Source: Pedobacter frigiditerrae
Lineage (GTDB): Bacteria; Bacteroidota; Bacteroidia; Sphingobacteriales; Sphingobacteriaceae
NCBI RefSeq assembly: GCF_004331645.1
Contig: NZ_SJSK01000007.1
Location: 62,001 to 126,000, forward strand
DNA: 64,000 nucleotides
Reading direction: 5' to 3'
The position numbers and the translations under genes were made by a program. The notes under the pieces are model-generated. The model saw only the letters and a program-made list of their open reading frames with translations, was not told the origin of the DNA and ran no database searches. The number at the start of each line of letters is the position of its first letter. Position 1 is the first letter of the stretch. Below are positions 16,289 through 26,694 of this stretch, one piece after another.

Positions 16289-18628
16289 ATGATGGCAATA
16301 CAAAAAACAATGCTCGCACTTGGTGTGTTACTCCTTTTTGGGAGTGCCACTTTTGCCCAGGTTAAAAAGCCCGTTGTTAATGTTGATTCGGTTAAGAAGC
16401 AGCTTAAAAACGCTGTAAAGATAGATTCTAACAAAATTAAGGAGCTGGCTCATATCGATAAAAAAGTAAAAAAAACGGTTAACGATAAGATTAACCAATC
16501 TGCATTTGCCAAAATTCTAAAGAAAGATTCGACCGCTGTTGGCAAGAAAGTTCAGCTAAAAAATGTCAGTATAGAAAATACCGTCCAATACGGAGAAAAT
16601 TTGGGGTTAATTTCAGGATCGAATTATCTCAATAGAATTTCGTTTGATGGCCAACTTGAAGTATACAAAATTCCCATCAACTTAGCGTTGGTTAACAATT
16701 ACAACCCACTTAATCAACTCAATTTTAGTCAGCAAAATCTTTTCAAGGTCGATTTGGCCAAACAACAGTTGCAACAACTTTATCAAGTAGATCTTCAAAA
16801 GTATAAAAACCTAAAAAGCAAGAAGTTTTTGAGCATGACTGCCCAGAATTACCTTAAAAAAGGCATTCGAGAGAAAATTCAAGAGGGCTTGCCAGAACAG
16901 ATTACAAATAACCAAAAGGTAATGGCTTATCTCAATAACCCTAATTCGATTAAAGAATTATTATCCATGAGTAAAGAGCAGGTAGAAGCTAAGCTTAGCT
17001 CGGTGATGAATGAGCTTAAAGAAGAAGCCAAAAATAAGGGAGAAGAGTTTTACAATAGTAAAAAGGATAGCTTAACTCAAGTGTTTAATACAAAGGTACA
17101 AGAGGTAAGTGCCTATGTGCAGTCTGTTAAGCAAGAGTTAAGCGATAATGGTTTAGACGAAGAAAAAATTGAGCTTTTAGAGAAGTTTGTGAATAACAAA
17201 ATCAGCGAACGCGATTTGGAAGCCTTATTTATCAGTCAGCTCAGCAATCAGCCAGAACTTCAAAAGCTCCAAAAGGCTTATTCAAAAATCAAGGAATTTC
17301 AGGCAGGTAATTTTGCTAACCTATTGCCGGGCTCATTCATGAATAGGGACTTGTTTTTAAATGGGGTTAATTTGGCGGTTAGAACGGCCCGTGGCCCAGT
17401 AACGGTTGGTATTGCTACCAATAAAGATTTGGGTCAGCCTAAAGACATGGAGTATACACGTTCTAATTTTTCATCGCCCAAGCTGTATACCTATTTAAGT
17501 GTACCCACTACCAATTTCGCTTTTGGCAGTGGTAAACTATCATGGGTAGGTCTCTATGATAAACAATACCAAAATACTTCAACACTGTTGTCTACTGCCG
17601 TGCCGAGAAATAACATGGTTTTTACCATTTCACAAAACTTAAACCTTAATGATTTTGGCAAGTTAACGGTTGATGTTTCGAAGTCTGCCGTGCAGTACAA
17701 TAACTTGGTTAATGGACCAGAGCTGGTTTTGGCAGATCAATTAACCAAGGGTAATTATTTTAAGGATGATCTTTTTGAGACCATGTCATTTGGCTTAAAC
17801 CATGGTCTAGATTCAAGAAAAATGGGTCTAAAAAGTAATGTATACTTCAGTTATTCGGGTATTGGTTTTCAAAATCCAGGTCAGCAGGGAAATACCAACA
17901 TGAACATGCGTTTTGGTGGAAATGTAAAAAAGAGCATGTTTAATAACAGGGTTACTTTTTACCTCAGAACTGACATGAAAAATACGCCAATCAGCGCCAG
18001 TAACAATTCGCACTGGAGAAATTATAACGTACAGTTAGATTCGAGAATCAGGTTATCTAAGTCTTATACGCTAAGCTTAAAATACCTAGAGAATGGGGTA
18101 AATAAAGTGGGTGTTGAACAGGCCTTACCTGTTTATGCTTCCAAGAAACTACAAACAGACTTTAATGCCAACTATAAAATCTTTGGTAAATCTAGTTTCA
18201 GTCATCTTTCCCTGGCAAAACAAGACATGGATAACCAAGGAAGCGCTACCATGGTGGCTACTAATTTTATACAGGCTAACTACGCACAAACTGTTGTTTT
18301 TAAGAGTTTCTCGCTCAATGGCAATGTGTTTTACAATAAGCAGCTCACTGCAAATCCTATTCTGGGCGACATGATTAACTCAGACATGGCTTGTCAGTAT
18401 ACCTTATTTAAGTCGGTCTTTTTATCATCGGGTGTTACCTACCTCAATAACCAGCGCATAGCAGAGCAGGTTGGCATTAGACAAAACATACAAACCATGG
18501 TTAAAAAACACTTGGAGGTAAGTGCCTATCTCGATGTTAGAAAAAACTTAATTACACCGCTTTACCCAGATTTATTTTCGAAGGCTAGGGCAGAATTTTC
18601 ACTCAAATATTATTTAGACAAACAATGA
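16289..18628 (+). CDS. Predicted outer-membrane beta-barrel protein of the SpvB/RHS operon
   Basis: 779 aa with a signal peptide (MLALGVLLLFGSATFAQ). I do not recognise the family. Residues about 25-360 are Lys/Gln/Glu-rich and helical-looking (VDSVKKQLKNAVKIDSNKI; KLSSVMNELKEEAKNKGEE), suggesting a periplasmic helical domain. From about 370 to the end, alternating polar and aromatic strands with short turns (FYLRTDMKNTPIS; YTLSLKYLENGVNKVG; AEFSLKYYLDKQ) look like an outer-membrane barrel. It is first gene of a six-gene operon, with its TGA overlapping the next ATG. Position and topology make it a candidate surface channel or anchor for the giant SpvB and RHS proteins downstream. This role is inferred. 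Confidence 0.6.
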   Translation: MMAIQKTMLALGVLLLFGSATFAQVKKPVVNVDSVKKQLKNAVKIDSNKIKELAHIDKKVKKTVNDKINQSAFAKILKKDSTAVGKKVQLKNVSIENTVQYGENLGLISGSNYLNRISFDGQLEVYKIPINLALVNNYNPLNQLNFSQQNLFKVDLAKQQLQQLYQVDLQKYKNLKSKKFLSMTAQNYLKKGIREKIQEGLPEQITNNQKVMAYLNNPNSIKELLSMSKEQVEAKLSSVMNELKEEAKNKGEEFYNSKKDSLTQVFNTKVQEVSAYVQSVKQELSDNGLDEEKIELLEKFVNNKISERDLEALFISQLSNQPELQKLQKAYSKIKEFQAGNFANLLPGSFMNRDLFLNGVNLAVRTARGPVTVGIATNKDLGQPKDMEYTRSNFSSPKLYTYLSVPTTNFAFGSGKLSWVGLYDKQYQNTSTLLSTAVPRNNMVFTISQNLNLNDFGKLTVDVSKSAVQYNNLVNGPELVLADQLTKGNYFKDDLFETMSFGLNHGLDSRKMGLKSNVYFSYSGIGFQNPGQQGNTNMNMRFGGNVKKSMFNNRVTFYLRTDMKNTPISASNNSHWRNYNVQLDSRIRLSKSYTLSLKYLENGVNKVGVEQALPVYASKKLQTDFNANYKIFGKSSFSHLSLAKQDMDNQGSATMVATNFIQANYAQTVVFKSFSLNGNVFYNKQLTANPILGDMINSDMACQYTLFKSVFLSSGVTYLNNQRIAEQVGIRQNIQTMVKKHLEVSAYLDVRKNLITPLYPDLFSKARAEFSLKYYLDKQ

Positions 18629-19722
18629 TCAGTTATAAAAGATTAATATTAGTGATCCTCCTTTTTGTATCGGTACCTGCATTTAGTCAGGTAAGCATAC
18701 AATTTGTGCCAGAGCTATTTGGGCGAAGCATAGATGGGCTCATGAGTGCCAGCATCTATAGTTTAAAGGATAGAAAGAGCGTAAGACTAAACATTACGGT
18801 TAGCGAGGCCAAAACAGGTAAGGTGTTGAGCATCCAAACACAGCCTTTTACCATTGTGCCAGGCATGAACTTGTTGCCACCATCAACCGTTAAGACTGCG
18901 AAGGTAACCATTAGTAATACCAATACAGGTAATTATATACGCCAGCACGGTAATTTCCCTATGGGCGATTATGATTATAACTATGTGGTCATGGCGTCTT
19001 CGTCAAGTGAAGAGATTATCATAGACCAGAATTTTTCGCAAGAAATTACACCCCCAGCGCCATTTGATTTGATAGAGCCTTACAACGAGGACCAGATTTG
19101 CGAAAAGAGACCCATGTTTACCTGGCAACCTTCTTTACCGCAAGTGGTAGGTTCCCTTTACCAGCTCACCTTGGTAGAAATGAAAGACAAACAAAATGCA
19201 GTGGAGGCCCTGAACTATAATTTACCGATAGTGAACCAAAAGGGGATTTTAACCAATTTGTTAATGTACCCACCCGTTTCAAGAGATTTAACCGCAGGTA
19301 AAAAATATGCTTGGCAGGTAACGGTTTACAAGGGCCAAGCTATCATTAACCGGTCTGAGGTATGGTCGTTTAAGGTAGATTGTGCCGATACGGTAAGCGC
19401 TAAGCTCGAAGATGACAATGGATATAGGGATATAGAGGATTTATCAAGAGGGAATTATTACGTAGCCCAAGGACTTATTAAGTTTTCTTTAATTAACTCC
19501 TATTCAGCTCAGACCTTACAATATAGTATTGTGAGCTTAACAGACCCCACCCAAAAAATTAGACGATTGCCCAAAGTGAATCTGCAAAAGGGACAGAATA
19601 AGATCAGGTTGGACCTTAGCAATAATTTTTCATTTAACGATGGACATTCATATGTTTTGAAAGCTATGTTGCCAAATGGATCAAGTAAAAGTTTAAGGTT
19701 TATTTATAAGGAAGCTCAATGA
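18625..19722 (+). CDS. Exported Ig/FN3-like protein of the SpvB/RHS operon
   Basis: 365 aa with signal peptide (LILVILLFVSVPAFSQ). The mature part looks all-beta: an N-terminal domain with LNITVSEAKTGKVLS, then an FN3-like domain recognisable by RPMFTWQPSLPQVVGSLYQL and AGKKYAWQVTVYKG, then a third beta region to the C-terminus. No catalytic motif is visible. It overlaps both neighbours by four bases (ATGA), so it is co-translated with the predicted barrel protein and the lipoprotein. Similar FN3-like proteins accompany large surface proteins in Bacteroidota, so a periplasmic or surface scaffold role is likely. Function unknown. Confidence 0.65.
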   Translation: MISYKRLILVILLFVSVPAFSQVSIQFVPELFGRSIDGLMSASIYSLKDRKSVRLNITVSEAKTGKVLSIQTQPFTIVPGMNLLPPSTVKTAKVTISNTNTGNYIRQHGNFPMGDYDYNYVVMASSSSEEIIIDQNFSQEITPPAPFDLIEPYNEDQICEKRPMFTWQPSLPQVVGSLYQLTLVEMKDKQNAVEALNYNLPIVNQKGILTNLLMYPPVSRDLTAGKKYAWQVTVYKGQAIINRSEVWSFKVDCADTVSAKLEDDNGYRDIEDLSRGNYYVAQGLIKFSLINSYSAQTLQYSIVSLTDPTQKIRRLPKVNLQKGQNKIRLDLSNNFSFNDGHSYVLKAMLPNGSSKSLRFIYKEAQ

Positions 19723-20129
19723 GGAAGTATATTTTAATAGTGGCGATTTTTTTAATGTCATGCAATAGAAAAGAATCGAAGGATCAATTAGTTGATAAAG
19801 ACCTAGTAATTAATGCCTTGAAGGCGAGTGTTGAAAATGGAGCATTGACCTATAAAGTGAGAATTTTTCATCACTTCAAAGGTACAGCATTGGAAGGGCA
19901 AAAAATGAATGAAAAAATGGCCTATAGAATGGATAGTAGTTTCTATAAGGTAAGCGAAATGGGTAAACAATATGCAGATGAATTAATTCCAATTGCGAAT
20001 GGATTAAATAACTGTTTTGAATATATGGTAGTTTTCTATAATAGCAATGCTGGAGAAAATAATCTGACCTATAAAGACAAATATATTACCGGAAAAACGT
20101 ATCAATTGAGTTTAAAGCAAGATGAATAA
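19719..20129 (+). CDS. Small lipoprotein of the SpvB/RHS operon
   Basis: 136 aa with a lipobox IFLMSC (C15) after a hydrophobic stretch, so a membrane-anchored lipoprotein. No known domain is recognised. The mature part is Lys/Asn/Tyr-rich with TYKVRIFHHFKG and NCFEYMVVFYNS. It overlaps the upstream gene by four bases and the following giant gene by eight, which ties its dosage to theirs. It may help assembly or stability of the secreted complex; that is only inferred from position. Confidence 0.65.
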   Translation: MRKYILIVAIFLMSCNRKESKDQLVDKDLVINALKASVENGALTYKVRIFHHFKGTALEGQKMNEKMAYRMDSSFYKVSEMGKQYADELIPIANGLNNCFEYMVVFYNSNAGENNLTYKDKYITGKTYQLSLKQDE

Positions 20130-23100
20130 AACTATAAAAAACAGACGAATTAAAAGGGTTGCACAACTGTTATTGGCAGTTTGGCTATTGAATATTTTAC
20201 AGCCCTTAACTTCATATGCATTAACATCTGGTCCTTCACAACCTGAGGCACAATCTTTTCAGCCAGCAGGTGTTACAGACATGGTTGATTTATTTAGTGG
20301 TGATTTTAAATATAACATACCCTTATTAGATGTAGATGGATATCCAATAAGCATGAGTTACCAATCGGGAGCTGGTATAGATGATGAAGCTACTTGGGTT
20401 GGTTTAGGATGGAACTTGAACGTTGGTGCAATTAATCGTCAACTAAGAGGAATGGCTGATGATTTCTCGGGCGATACAATCATAACAGAGCATGACGTAA
20501 AACCAAAGATTACAGTTGGGGGAAGAATAACGGGAAAGACTGAATTTAGGGGAAACTATATAAGAGATGATGGAGGTAAAATAACCGGTGCATCAGGTCC
20601 GAAAATTACTGGCTCTTTAACTTTTGGAATTTTTAGTGACAATTATACAGGAATAGGCGCAGAAATAGGTGCAAATGCAGGAATTTCCTTTTCAAGAGCA
20701 AATGAAGGGAAACTGACCGCAGGTATGGGTATATCGGTACTTTCGAGTACGGCAAGTGGGGTTGATGTAAGCCCTTATGTAAATATGTCAATCGGTAATT
20801 ATACCAAGGAAAAGGTTACAGAAAGTTACGGGCTTTCTTCTTCTCTAGGTTATAATACAAGAGCAGGAATGAAGTCATTAAGCTTTGGTGGAGGTTATAT
20901 TGGAAGGGTTAAAGCTAATTCTGATTATTCCATTTCTTATAATACAGAGCCCTTGATGCCAAAAATTCAAATCCCTTATAAGGCTGATTATAGGTCTTTC
21001 AGTTTTGACATAGGTTTTGCTACCCCATTTTATTTTTTTGGAGGAGGTGGAACAGGCTATAGAAATAAAAGAGAAGTTTCCAATAAACACTTGGTAAGCC
21101 AAGGTTATGGATTCTTATATGCCGAACAAGGGAAAAATAAAAAAAATGCGGTGATGGATTTTATTCGAGAGAAAGATAATCCAGTTATACCAGAGTTGCC
21201 AAATTTGGCTTTGCCGGTAGCCACACCAGATGTTTTTATGTATAACAGTCAAGCTGGCTCTGGGCAATTTAGGTTATATAGAGGTGGCTCTGGTGCTTAC
21301 TTTGATAATGAGACAATGGATGTTTCTACGGGAAATTCTATAGGTGGAGATTTTGGTTGGGGAGTTGGAAAACATATAGGTGTAACCTTTTTTAATCAAG
21401 ACACAAGAAATATCACTAGAAAGTGGACCTCAAATAACAATTATCTAAAAAATGGTGATTTTCAAGATGAACCTAGTGCCAATCCAAGGAAACAGCACGT
21501 TTTTTTTAGAAAAATAGATGAAAAGAACATAGAAGATTCTTCAATGGTTAGCAAATATCAATTTGCTAAATCTCTTTCGGTAGAAATAAGTGGGAAAACA
21601 GCAAATTCAGCATTTAAAACTGAAACTAATTTTGCTACTAACATTAATCAGGTTACTTCACCCATAGCTAAAAACGAACCTCAACGTCAGCAGACTTTCA
21701 TTTCTTATCTCACGGCAAAGGATGCAGGTATTGCAGGTTTAGATCATTCCTTAAAATTTTATGCTTTTAACCAAAGTGGTTCATTTGTTCCCCCACCTCA
21801 ACATGTTCAAAATGCAATTGAAGATCAAGCCAGAATAAAAGGTAAGCGAAAGGCACACCACATCTCAGAAATGACTGTGAATGAAAGCACTGGTCAAAGA
21901 GCAGTTTATGGAATGCCAGTATATAACCTTACTCAGCAAGAGTACACTTTTGCAGTTGGAAAAACCTATACTGTAGAAAATGGGTTGATTGATATAGATG
22001 CAGGTATACCAGAAAATAAAGGGATTGATCACTATAAGCATAAAGAAACCCAAGCTGCATATGCTCATAGCTATCTCTTAACGGGTCTATTATCACCAGA
22101 TTATGTAGATAAAACAGGTAATGGGATAACTGACGACGATAACGGTACGGCTATTAAGTTTAAATATTCTAAAATTGCTAACTATAAGTGGAGAACTCCT
22201 TATAATAATAAGATTAACGGTAACCTTAAGAAAACCGCAACTCTCAATAGGGCTTTATTAGCTGATCCAGATGATGATAAGGGGAGCATTATTTATGGAG
22301 AAAAAGAAATTTGTTATGTTAATTCCATAGAAACCAAAACAAAAATAGCCTACTTTATTACTGAGGATAGATTAGACGGTTTAGGTGTTAAAGATATAAT
22401 GGGCGAACAAAATAATACTGTACGTCAAAAAAGCTTAAAAGAAATTAGACTATACTCTAAGGCCGATATGAGCAAACCTATTAAGGTTGTTAAATTTAAG
22501 TATGATTACCAACTTTGCCCAAATACGCCTAATTCTATAGCTGCGGGAGGCGGTAAATTAACTTTAACCAAAGTTTGGTTTGAATATGGCAATACCCAAA
22601 AAGGTTCTAATCATCCTTATATTTTTACCTATACAGACCATGTTGGTGCTGTTAATGGTGCCTATGCTAATTTTAATACAGATAGATGGGGTTCATTTAA
22701 AGAACGGAACATAAATCAGGGTGGACTTAGCAATGAAGAATTTCCTTATGCCGATCAAGATAAAACAAGAGCAGATGCTTTAGCAGCCCTATACCAAATC
22801 AGTTCAATTAAACTTCCTTCTGGCGGCATCATTAATGTTACTTACGAGGCAGATGATTATGCCTACGTGCAAGATAAGGAAGCGATGGTGATGGTACCTA
22901 TTAAGTCGAACGTGGGATCAGGTGATTCTTTAAATGGAGCTACTGGTATTAAGCTTAACCTAGATAGTTTACCGCCAATAGGGTATAGCGGAGCTCGATT
23001 ATTAGATTGGTTTAAGAAGAAATATTTAAACGGTTCAAATTATCTTTATTCTAAGACTTACATCAAGGTTTCAACTGCTAATGCAAACTCAGATGGAAGG

Positions 23101-26100
23101 GACAATGATTTTGTGCCTTGTTATAGCAAGGTAATAGGAGTTAACATGGTTGGCTCAACCCATGAAGTCAACGTTATTCTTGAAAATATAGAGGTATCTG
23201 GAGAACATATCAATCCAATTAGGCACGCTGCTTTACAAAGGATGAAAAATGAATATCCAAGGTATGCTTACCCTGGTTTTCAGAATAGGATTAATGATAA
23301 TGGGGGAGGATCTTTAAAAGCTGCAGTAACTGCAGTAGCAAGTGCAGCTAAAAACTTAAGTGAGCTGAAAGAGAATTTTTATAAAAAAGGACTTAGAAAA
23401 GGTTATGCGAGTATAATTGACCCTAATAAAAGTTTTGCTCGTATTGTTAAAGTTTCAGGTAAAAAAATAGGAGGTGGCTCTAGGATTAGAAAAATTGCCA
23501 TTCAAGATAAATGGGATGTTTTTACAAGTGACACCAATGTAGTAGCTGGAATATATGGGCAAACATTTGATTATACCACAAAATCATTAAATGGCAATAA
23601 GATAAGTAGCGGTGTAGCCAATTATGAGCCCGGCATTGGCAACGATGAAAATGCCTTAAAACAACCTATAGCTTACATTCAAAATATTAAAGGAGCTATT
23701 AATAACTATTTTGAGTTAGAAGAACCATTTGGTGAGTCGTTTTTTCCAAGCCCAAGTGTAGGGTATAGTAAGGTAACGGTAAGAGATTTAGAAGAAAATC
23801 AGACTGAAAAAGAGCTTCCAAAAACTGGTTTTTCCATCAATGAATTTTATACGGCAAAAGATTTTCCGGTATCGGTAGTTGTTACTGAGCCACAACGTTA
23901 TAATCCACGACCATCTAATACTTACGGCTTAGTTTTTACTAGTGCTTTGGAGGAGTTGGTTATATCACAAGGTTATACCATTACCATAAATGATATGCAT
24001 GGTAAGTTAAAGGCAAACAGATTATATAATCAATCTGGTGCCGAGATATCAAGTACAACTTATCATTATCAAGTAGAGGATGATAAAGCGGCAACTTTAA
24101 AATTAAAGAATACTGTTGACATACTAGACACAGATGGGGTGCTGAGGCATGATCGGGTTATTGGTAGGGATATTGACTTTTTTACTGATTTTAGAGAGCA
24201 GGAGAGTATGAACTCTGGTGTTACAGTTAATTTGGGGATTGATTTTATGCCAGTTCTCAATATCCCAATACCACATTGGCCCATTAACGGGAATAATGAT
24301 AATAAGCTTTTTCGTTCAGCTTGTGCGGTAAAAGTAATTCAACTGAGTGGATTAATACATAAGGTAACCAAAATGGAAAATGGTGCTGAAGTTAATGTCG
24401 AAAACGTAGCTTATGATGGTGTAACCGGTGAAGCAATTATAACTAAAACGCAGAATGAATTTAATCAGGATTATTACGCTGTTAATTTTCCTGCTTACTG
24501 GGCATATCGCAAAATGGGAGGTGCTTATCAAAATCTAGGTATGGTGCTTAAAGATGTAACGCTTAGTAGTTTAAAAGAAATTAACGAGTCTTACAGAACA
24601 TTGCTTACACAGGGTGATGAATTGGTAAACACCAGTACTGGCATTCATTATTGGGTAATAAACAATAGAACAACAATTGCAAGCGGACCTGGATCAGAAG
24701 GCTATGGTATATATATACAATTGATAGAACCTACAAAAATGCTAATAGATAGAGTTGGAGCAAGGGTAAATAGCATTGATCCAAACCAGGATACATTTAA
24801 GGTGATTAGATCTGGTTATCGGAATCAAATGGATGCCAATGCAGCAAGTATTGTTTCTTTAAGAAACCCTATAGAAAATGATAAACTCATTTTAACTGGA
24901 ACTCAAAACTTGGCAAAATATAAGATCATAAGTGCCAGTGCTAATACTTTCGATGATGAATGGCCTGGAGATAATTGTGGTCAAACCACTGAAAGGATAG
25001 AAAATACTGCCTATGAATTTAAGTTCAAACAACCTTTCTTTCACAGTACTCACGGTAGTTATGGGGCTAGGATTTTTGCGGAGGAGACTTATCCATACTT
25101 AGGAAATCCATATTATTATACGAGCAATCCTGTGTTGTCTAGCCGATTAAATTCTGCTAGAATATGGATCAATTTACCTGTAGCCAATAGTTTAAGTGAA
25201 TACCTTGGTTTTACAACCACATTTACTGCCGAGGCAAAAACTTATTACATGGGTTATGCTGGGGATAATGATGTACGGATTAAGATAAATGGAGTTGATA
25301 TTCCGAATACAGATAATGAGCCTAGGTACTGGACTGTAATTCCAATTAGTTTAAAGCAGGGGAAAAATGTAATTGAAGTGGCAGGCTATAACTATCCTTT
25401 GGCACCCAATACAGAAACTACTAATCCAGGAAGTTTTGGTGTCGAAATTTATGATAATACCATTAGCGAATTGGTAAATGCCACATCTTCAGCAAGCTTT
25501 AACATGGTTTTTAACACTGCGAATCTACTTTCGTATGCCGAAAGCCAGAATCTGCAAAGTTTTAGGACAATCAATGGTGTAAAAACTTGGCGGTTTACTT
25601 ATAATAATTTTTACAATCCGTTTGTAGAGGGTATTAAAGGTAATTGGAGGCCTTATGAACAAAATGTTTATCAAGAAAGCAGAGCCTATGATGATACCTT
25701 CTCGGCAAATAAAAAGGGAATGAACCTCAAAGATGCGGGTGTTTTTAAATCATTCAATTCTTATTTCGCCTATAGTTGGGGCATTTGGGTAAAGAACATT
25801 GCTGCAAGCAAATGGGTTACTGCAAATGAGGTTACCCTTTATGATAGATATGGACAGGAATTAGAAAACAGGGATGCTTTAGGTCGATACAGTGCTGCCA
25901 ATTTTGATTTTAATGGACAATTACCATCTGTGGTAGCTTCAAACGCCATGAATCGTGAAGTTTATGTGAACAGTTTTGAAGATGTAAAATTTAAGGTAGC
26001 ACATACACCAATTTGTGCAACTACAGGTTTTACTGCTACGGGTTTTAACTCCAATACAAAGGACACAATTTCCCATACTGGTAATTACAGTTATTTGCTC

Positions 26101-26691
26101 AACTCAACCGGTATTACGCTAGAAACTAAAATGCATACCGAAAAGCATAAAACAAATAGTTACTTAAGTGTAAGCGATGGTCAATTTTCATTAATTAATA
26201 CACCTGGGCTTTATCCTGGAGGTTTTGAACCTATCAAGTCTAAAAAATATGTCATCAGTGTATGGGTAAAAGACAGACAGGCAAAAAACAAGAACGCTTA
26301 TATTACAGCAACAGCAAAAGATGAAATTGGATATGGCCCAACGGTTAGCTTTAATTGTAAAGCTGTAATTGAAGGTTGGAAATTATTGGAAGGTGAAATT
26401 AACCTTACTGGACTTACCGGAACTAAGCTTTTTCTTACTATGAAAACTAATGAGCCAAATGTGTTTATAGATGATATAAGGGTTTTTCCATACAATGCTC
26501 ATCTAAAATCTTATGCCTATAGTGATAAGAATTTTAAACTGATGGCCGAACTAGACGAAAATGCCTTCGCTACTTTCTATGAATATGATGACGAAGGTTC
26601 GTTGGTAAGGGTTAAGAAAGAAACAGAGCGAGGCATTATCACCATAAAGGAAAATAGATCGTCTCTTCGCAAACAACCTAATTTATTATAG
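20122..26691 (+). CDS. Giant SpvB-like protein with PA14-like domain
   Basis: 2189 aa with a Sec signal (VAQLLLAVWLLNILQPLTSYA). Residues about 50-115 resemble the start of SpvB/TcB-type shells: DLFSGDFKYNIPLLDVDGYP, MSYQSGAG and EATWVGLGWNLNVGAI. Long beta-rich sequence follows. A PA14-like lectin region lies at about 1670-1785 (TTFTAEAKTYYMGYAGDND; VRIKINGVDIP), then a carbohydrate-binding-like beta domain. The C-terminus ends in one RHS-type repeat (FYEYDDEGSLVRVKKETERG) and has no toxin domain. It precedes a membrane-anchored protein and the RHS giant, so these may form a two-chain cage comparable to the TcB-TcC pair of Tc toxins. That comparison is inference. Confidence 0.78.
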   Translation: MNKTIKNRRIKRVAQLLLAVWLLNILQPLTSYALTSGPSQPEAQSFQPAGVTDMVDLFSGDFKYNIPLLDVDGYPISMSYQSGAGIDDEATWVGLGWNLNVGAINRQLRGMADDFSGDTIITEHDVKPKITVGGRITGKTEFRGNYIRDDGGKITGASGPKITGSLTFGIFSDNYTGIGAEIGANAGISFSRANEGKLTAGMGISVLSSTASGVDVSPYVNMSIGNYTKEKVTESYGLSSSLGYNTRAGMKSLSFGGGYIGRVKANSDYSISYNTEPLMPKIQIPYKADYRSFSFDIGFATPFYFFGGGGTGYRNKREVSNKHLVSQGYGFLYAEQGKNKKNAVMDFIREKDNPVIPELPNLALPVATPDVFMYNSQAGSGQFRLYRGGSGAYFDNETMDVSTGNSIGGDFGWGVGKHIGVTFFNQDTRNITRKWTSNNNYLKNGDFQDEPSANPRKQHVFFRKIDEKNIEDSSMVSKYQFAKSLSVEISGKTANSAFKTETNFATNINQVTSPIAKNEPQRQQTFISYLTAKDAGIAGLDHSLKFYAFNQSGSFVPPPQHVQNAIEDQARIKGKRKAHHISEMTVNESTGQRAVYGMPVYNLTQQEYTFAVGKTYTVENGLIDIDAGIPENKGIDHYKHKETQAAYAHSYLLTGLLSPDYVDKTGNGITDDDNGTAIKFKYSKIANYKWRTPYNNKINGNLKKTATLNRALLADPDDDKGSIIYGEKEICYVNSIETKTKIAYFITEDRLDGLGVKDIMGEQNNTVRQKSLKEIRLYSKADMSKPIKVVKFKYDYQLCPNTPNSIAAGGGKLTLTKVWFEYGNTQKGSNHPYIFTYTDHVGAVNGAYANFNTDRWGSFKERNINQGGLSNEEFPYADQDKTRADALAALYQISSIKLPSGGIINVTYEADDYAYVQDKEAMVMVPIKSNVGSGDSLNGATGIKLNLDSLPPIGYSGARLLDWFKKKYLNGSNYLYSKTYIKVSTANANSDGRDNDFVPCYSKVIGVNMVGSTHEVNVILENIEVSGEHINPIRHAALQRMKNEYPRYAYPGFQNRINDNGGGSLKAAVTAVASAAKNLSELKENFYKKGLRKGYASIIDPNKSFARIVKVSGKKIGGGSRIRKIAIQDKWDVFTSDTNVVAGIYGQTFDYTTKSLNGNKISSGVANYEPGIGNDENALKQPIAYIQNIKGAINNYFELEEPFGESFFPSPSVGYSKVTVRDLEENQTEKELPKTGFSINEFYTAKDFPVSVVVTEPQRYNPRPSNTYGLVFTSALEELVISQGYTITINDMHGKLKANRLYNQSGAEISSTTYHYQVEDDKAATLKLKNTVDILDTDGVLRHDRVIGRDIDFFTDFREQESMNSGVTVNLGIDFMPVLNIPIPHWPINGNNDNKLFRSACAVKVIQLSGLIHKVTKMENGAEVNVENVAYDGVTGEAIITKTQNEFNQDYYAVNFPAYWAYRKMGGAYQNLGMVLKDVTLSSLKEINESYRTLLTQGDELVNTSTGIHYWVINNRTTIASGPGSEGYGIYIQLIEPTKMLIDRVGARVNSIDPNQDTFKVIRSGYRNQMDANAASIVSLRNPIENDKLILTGTQNLAKYKIISASANTFDDEWPGDNCGQTTERIENTAYEFKFKQPFFHSTHGSYGARIFAEETYPYLGNPYYYTSNPVLSSRLNSARIWINLPVANSLSEYLGFTTTFTAEAKTYYMGYAGDNDVRIKINGVDIPNTDNEPRYWTVIPISLKQGKNVIEVAGYNYPLAPNTETTNPGSFGVEIYDNTISELVNATSSASFNMVFNTANLLSYAESQNLQSFRTINGVKTWRFTYNNFYNPFVEGIKGNWRPYEQNVYQESRAYDDTFSANKKGMNLKDAGVFKSFNSYFAYSWGIWVKNIAASKWVTANEVTLYDRYGQELENRDALGRYSAANFDFNGQLPSVVASNAMNREVYVNSFEDVKFKVAHTPICATTGFTATGFNSNTKDTISHTGNYSYLLNSTGITLETKMHTEKHKTNSYLSVSDGQFSLINTPGLYPGGFEPIKSKKYVISVWVKDRQAKNKNAYITATAKDEIGYGPTVSFNCKAVIEGWKLLEGEINLTGLTGTKLFLTMKTNEPNVFIDDIRVFPYNAHLKSYAYSDKNFKLMAELDENAFATFYEYDDEGSLVRVKKETERGIITIKENRSSLRKQPNLL

Positions 26692-26694
26692 GAT

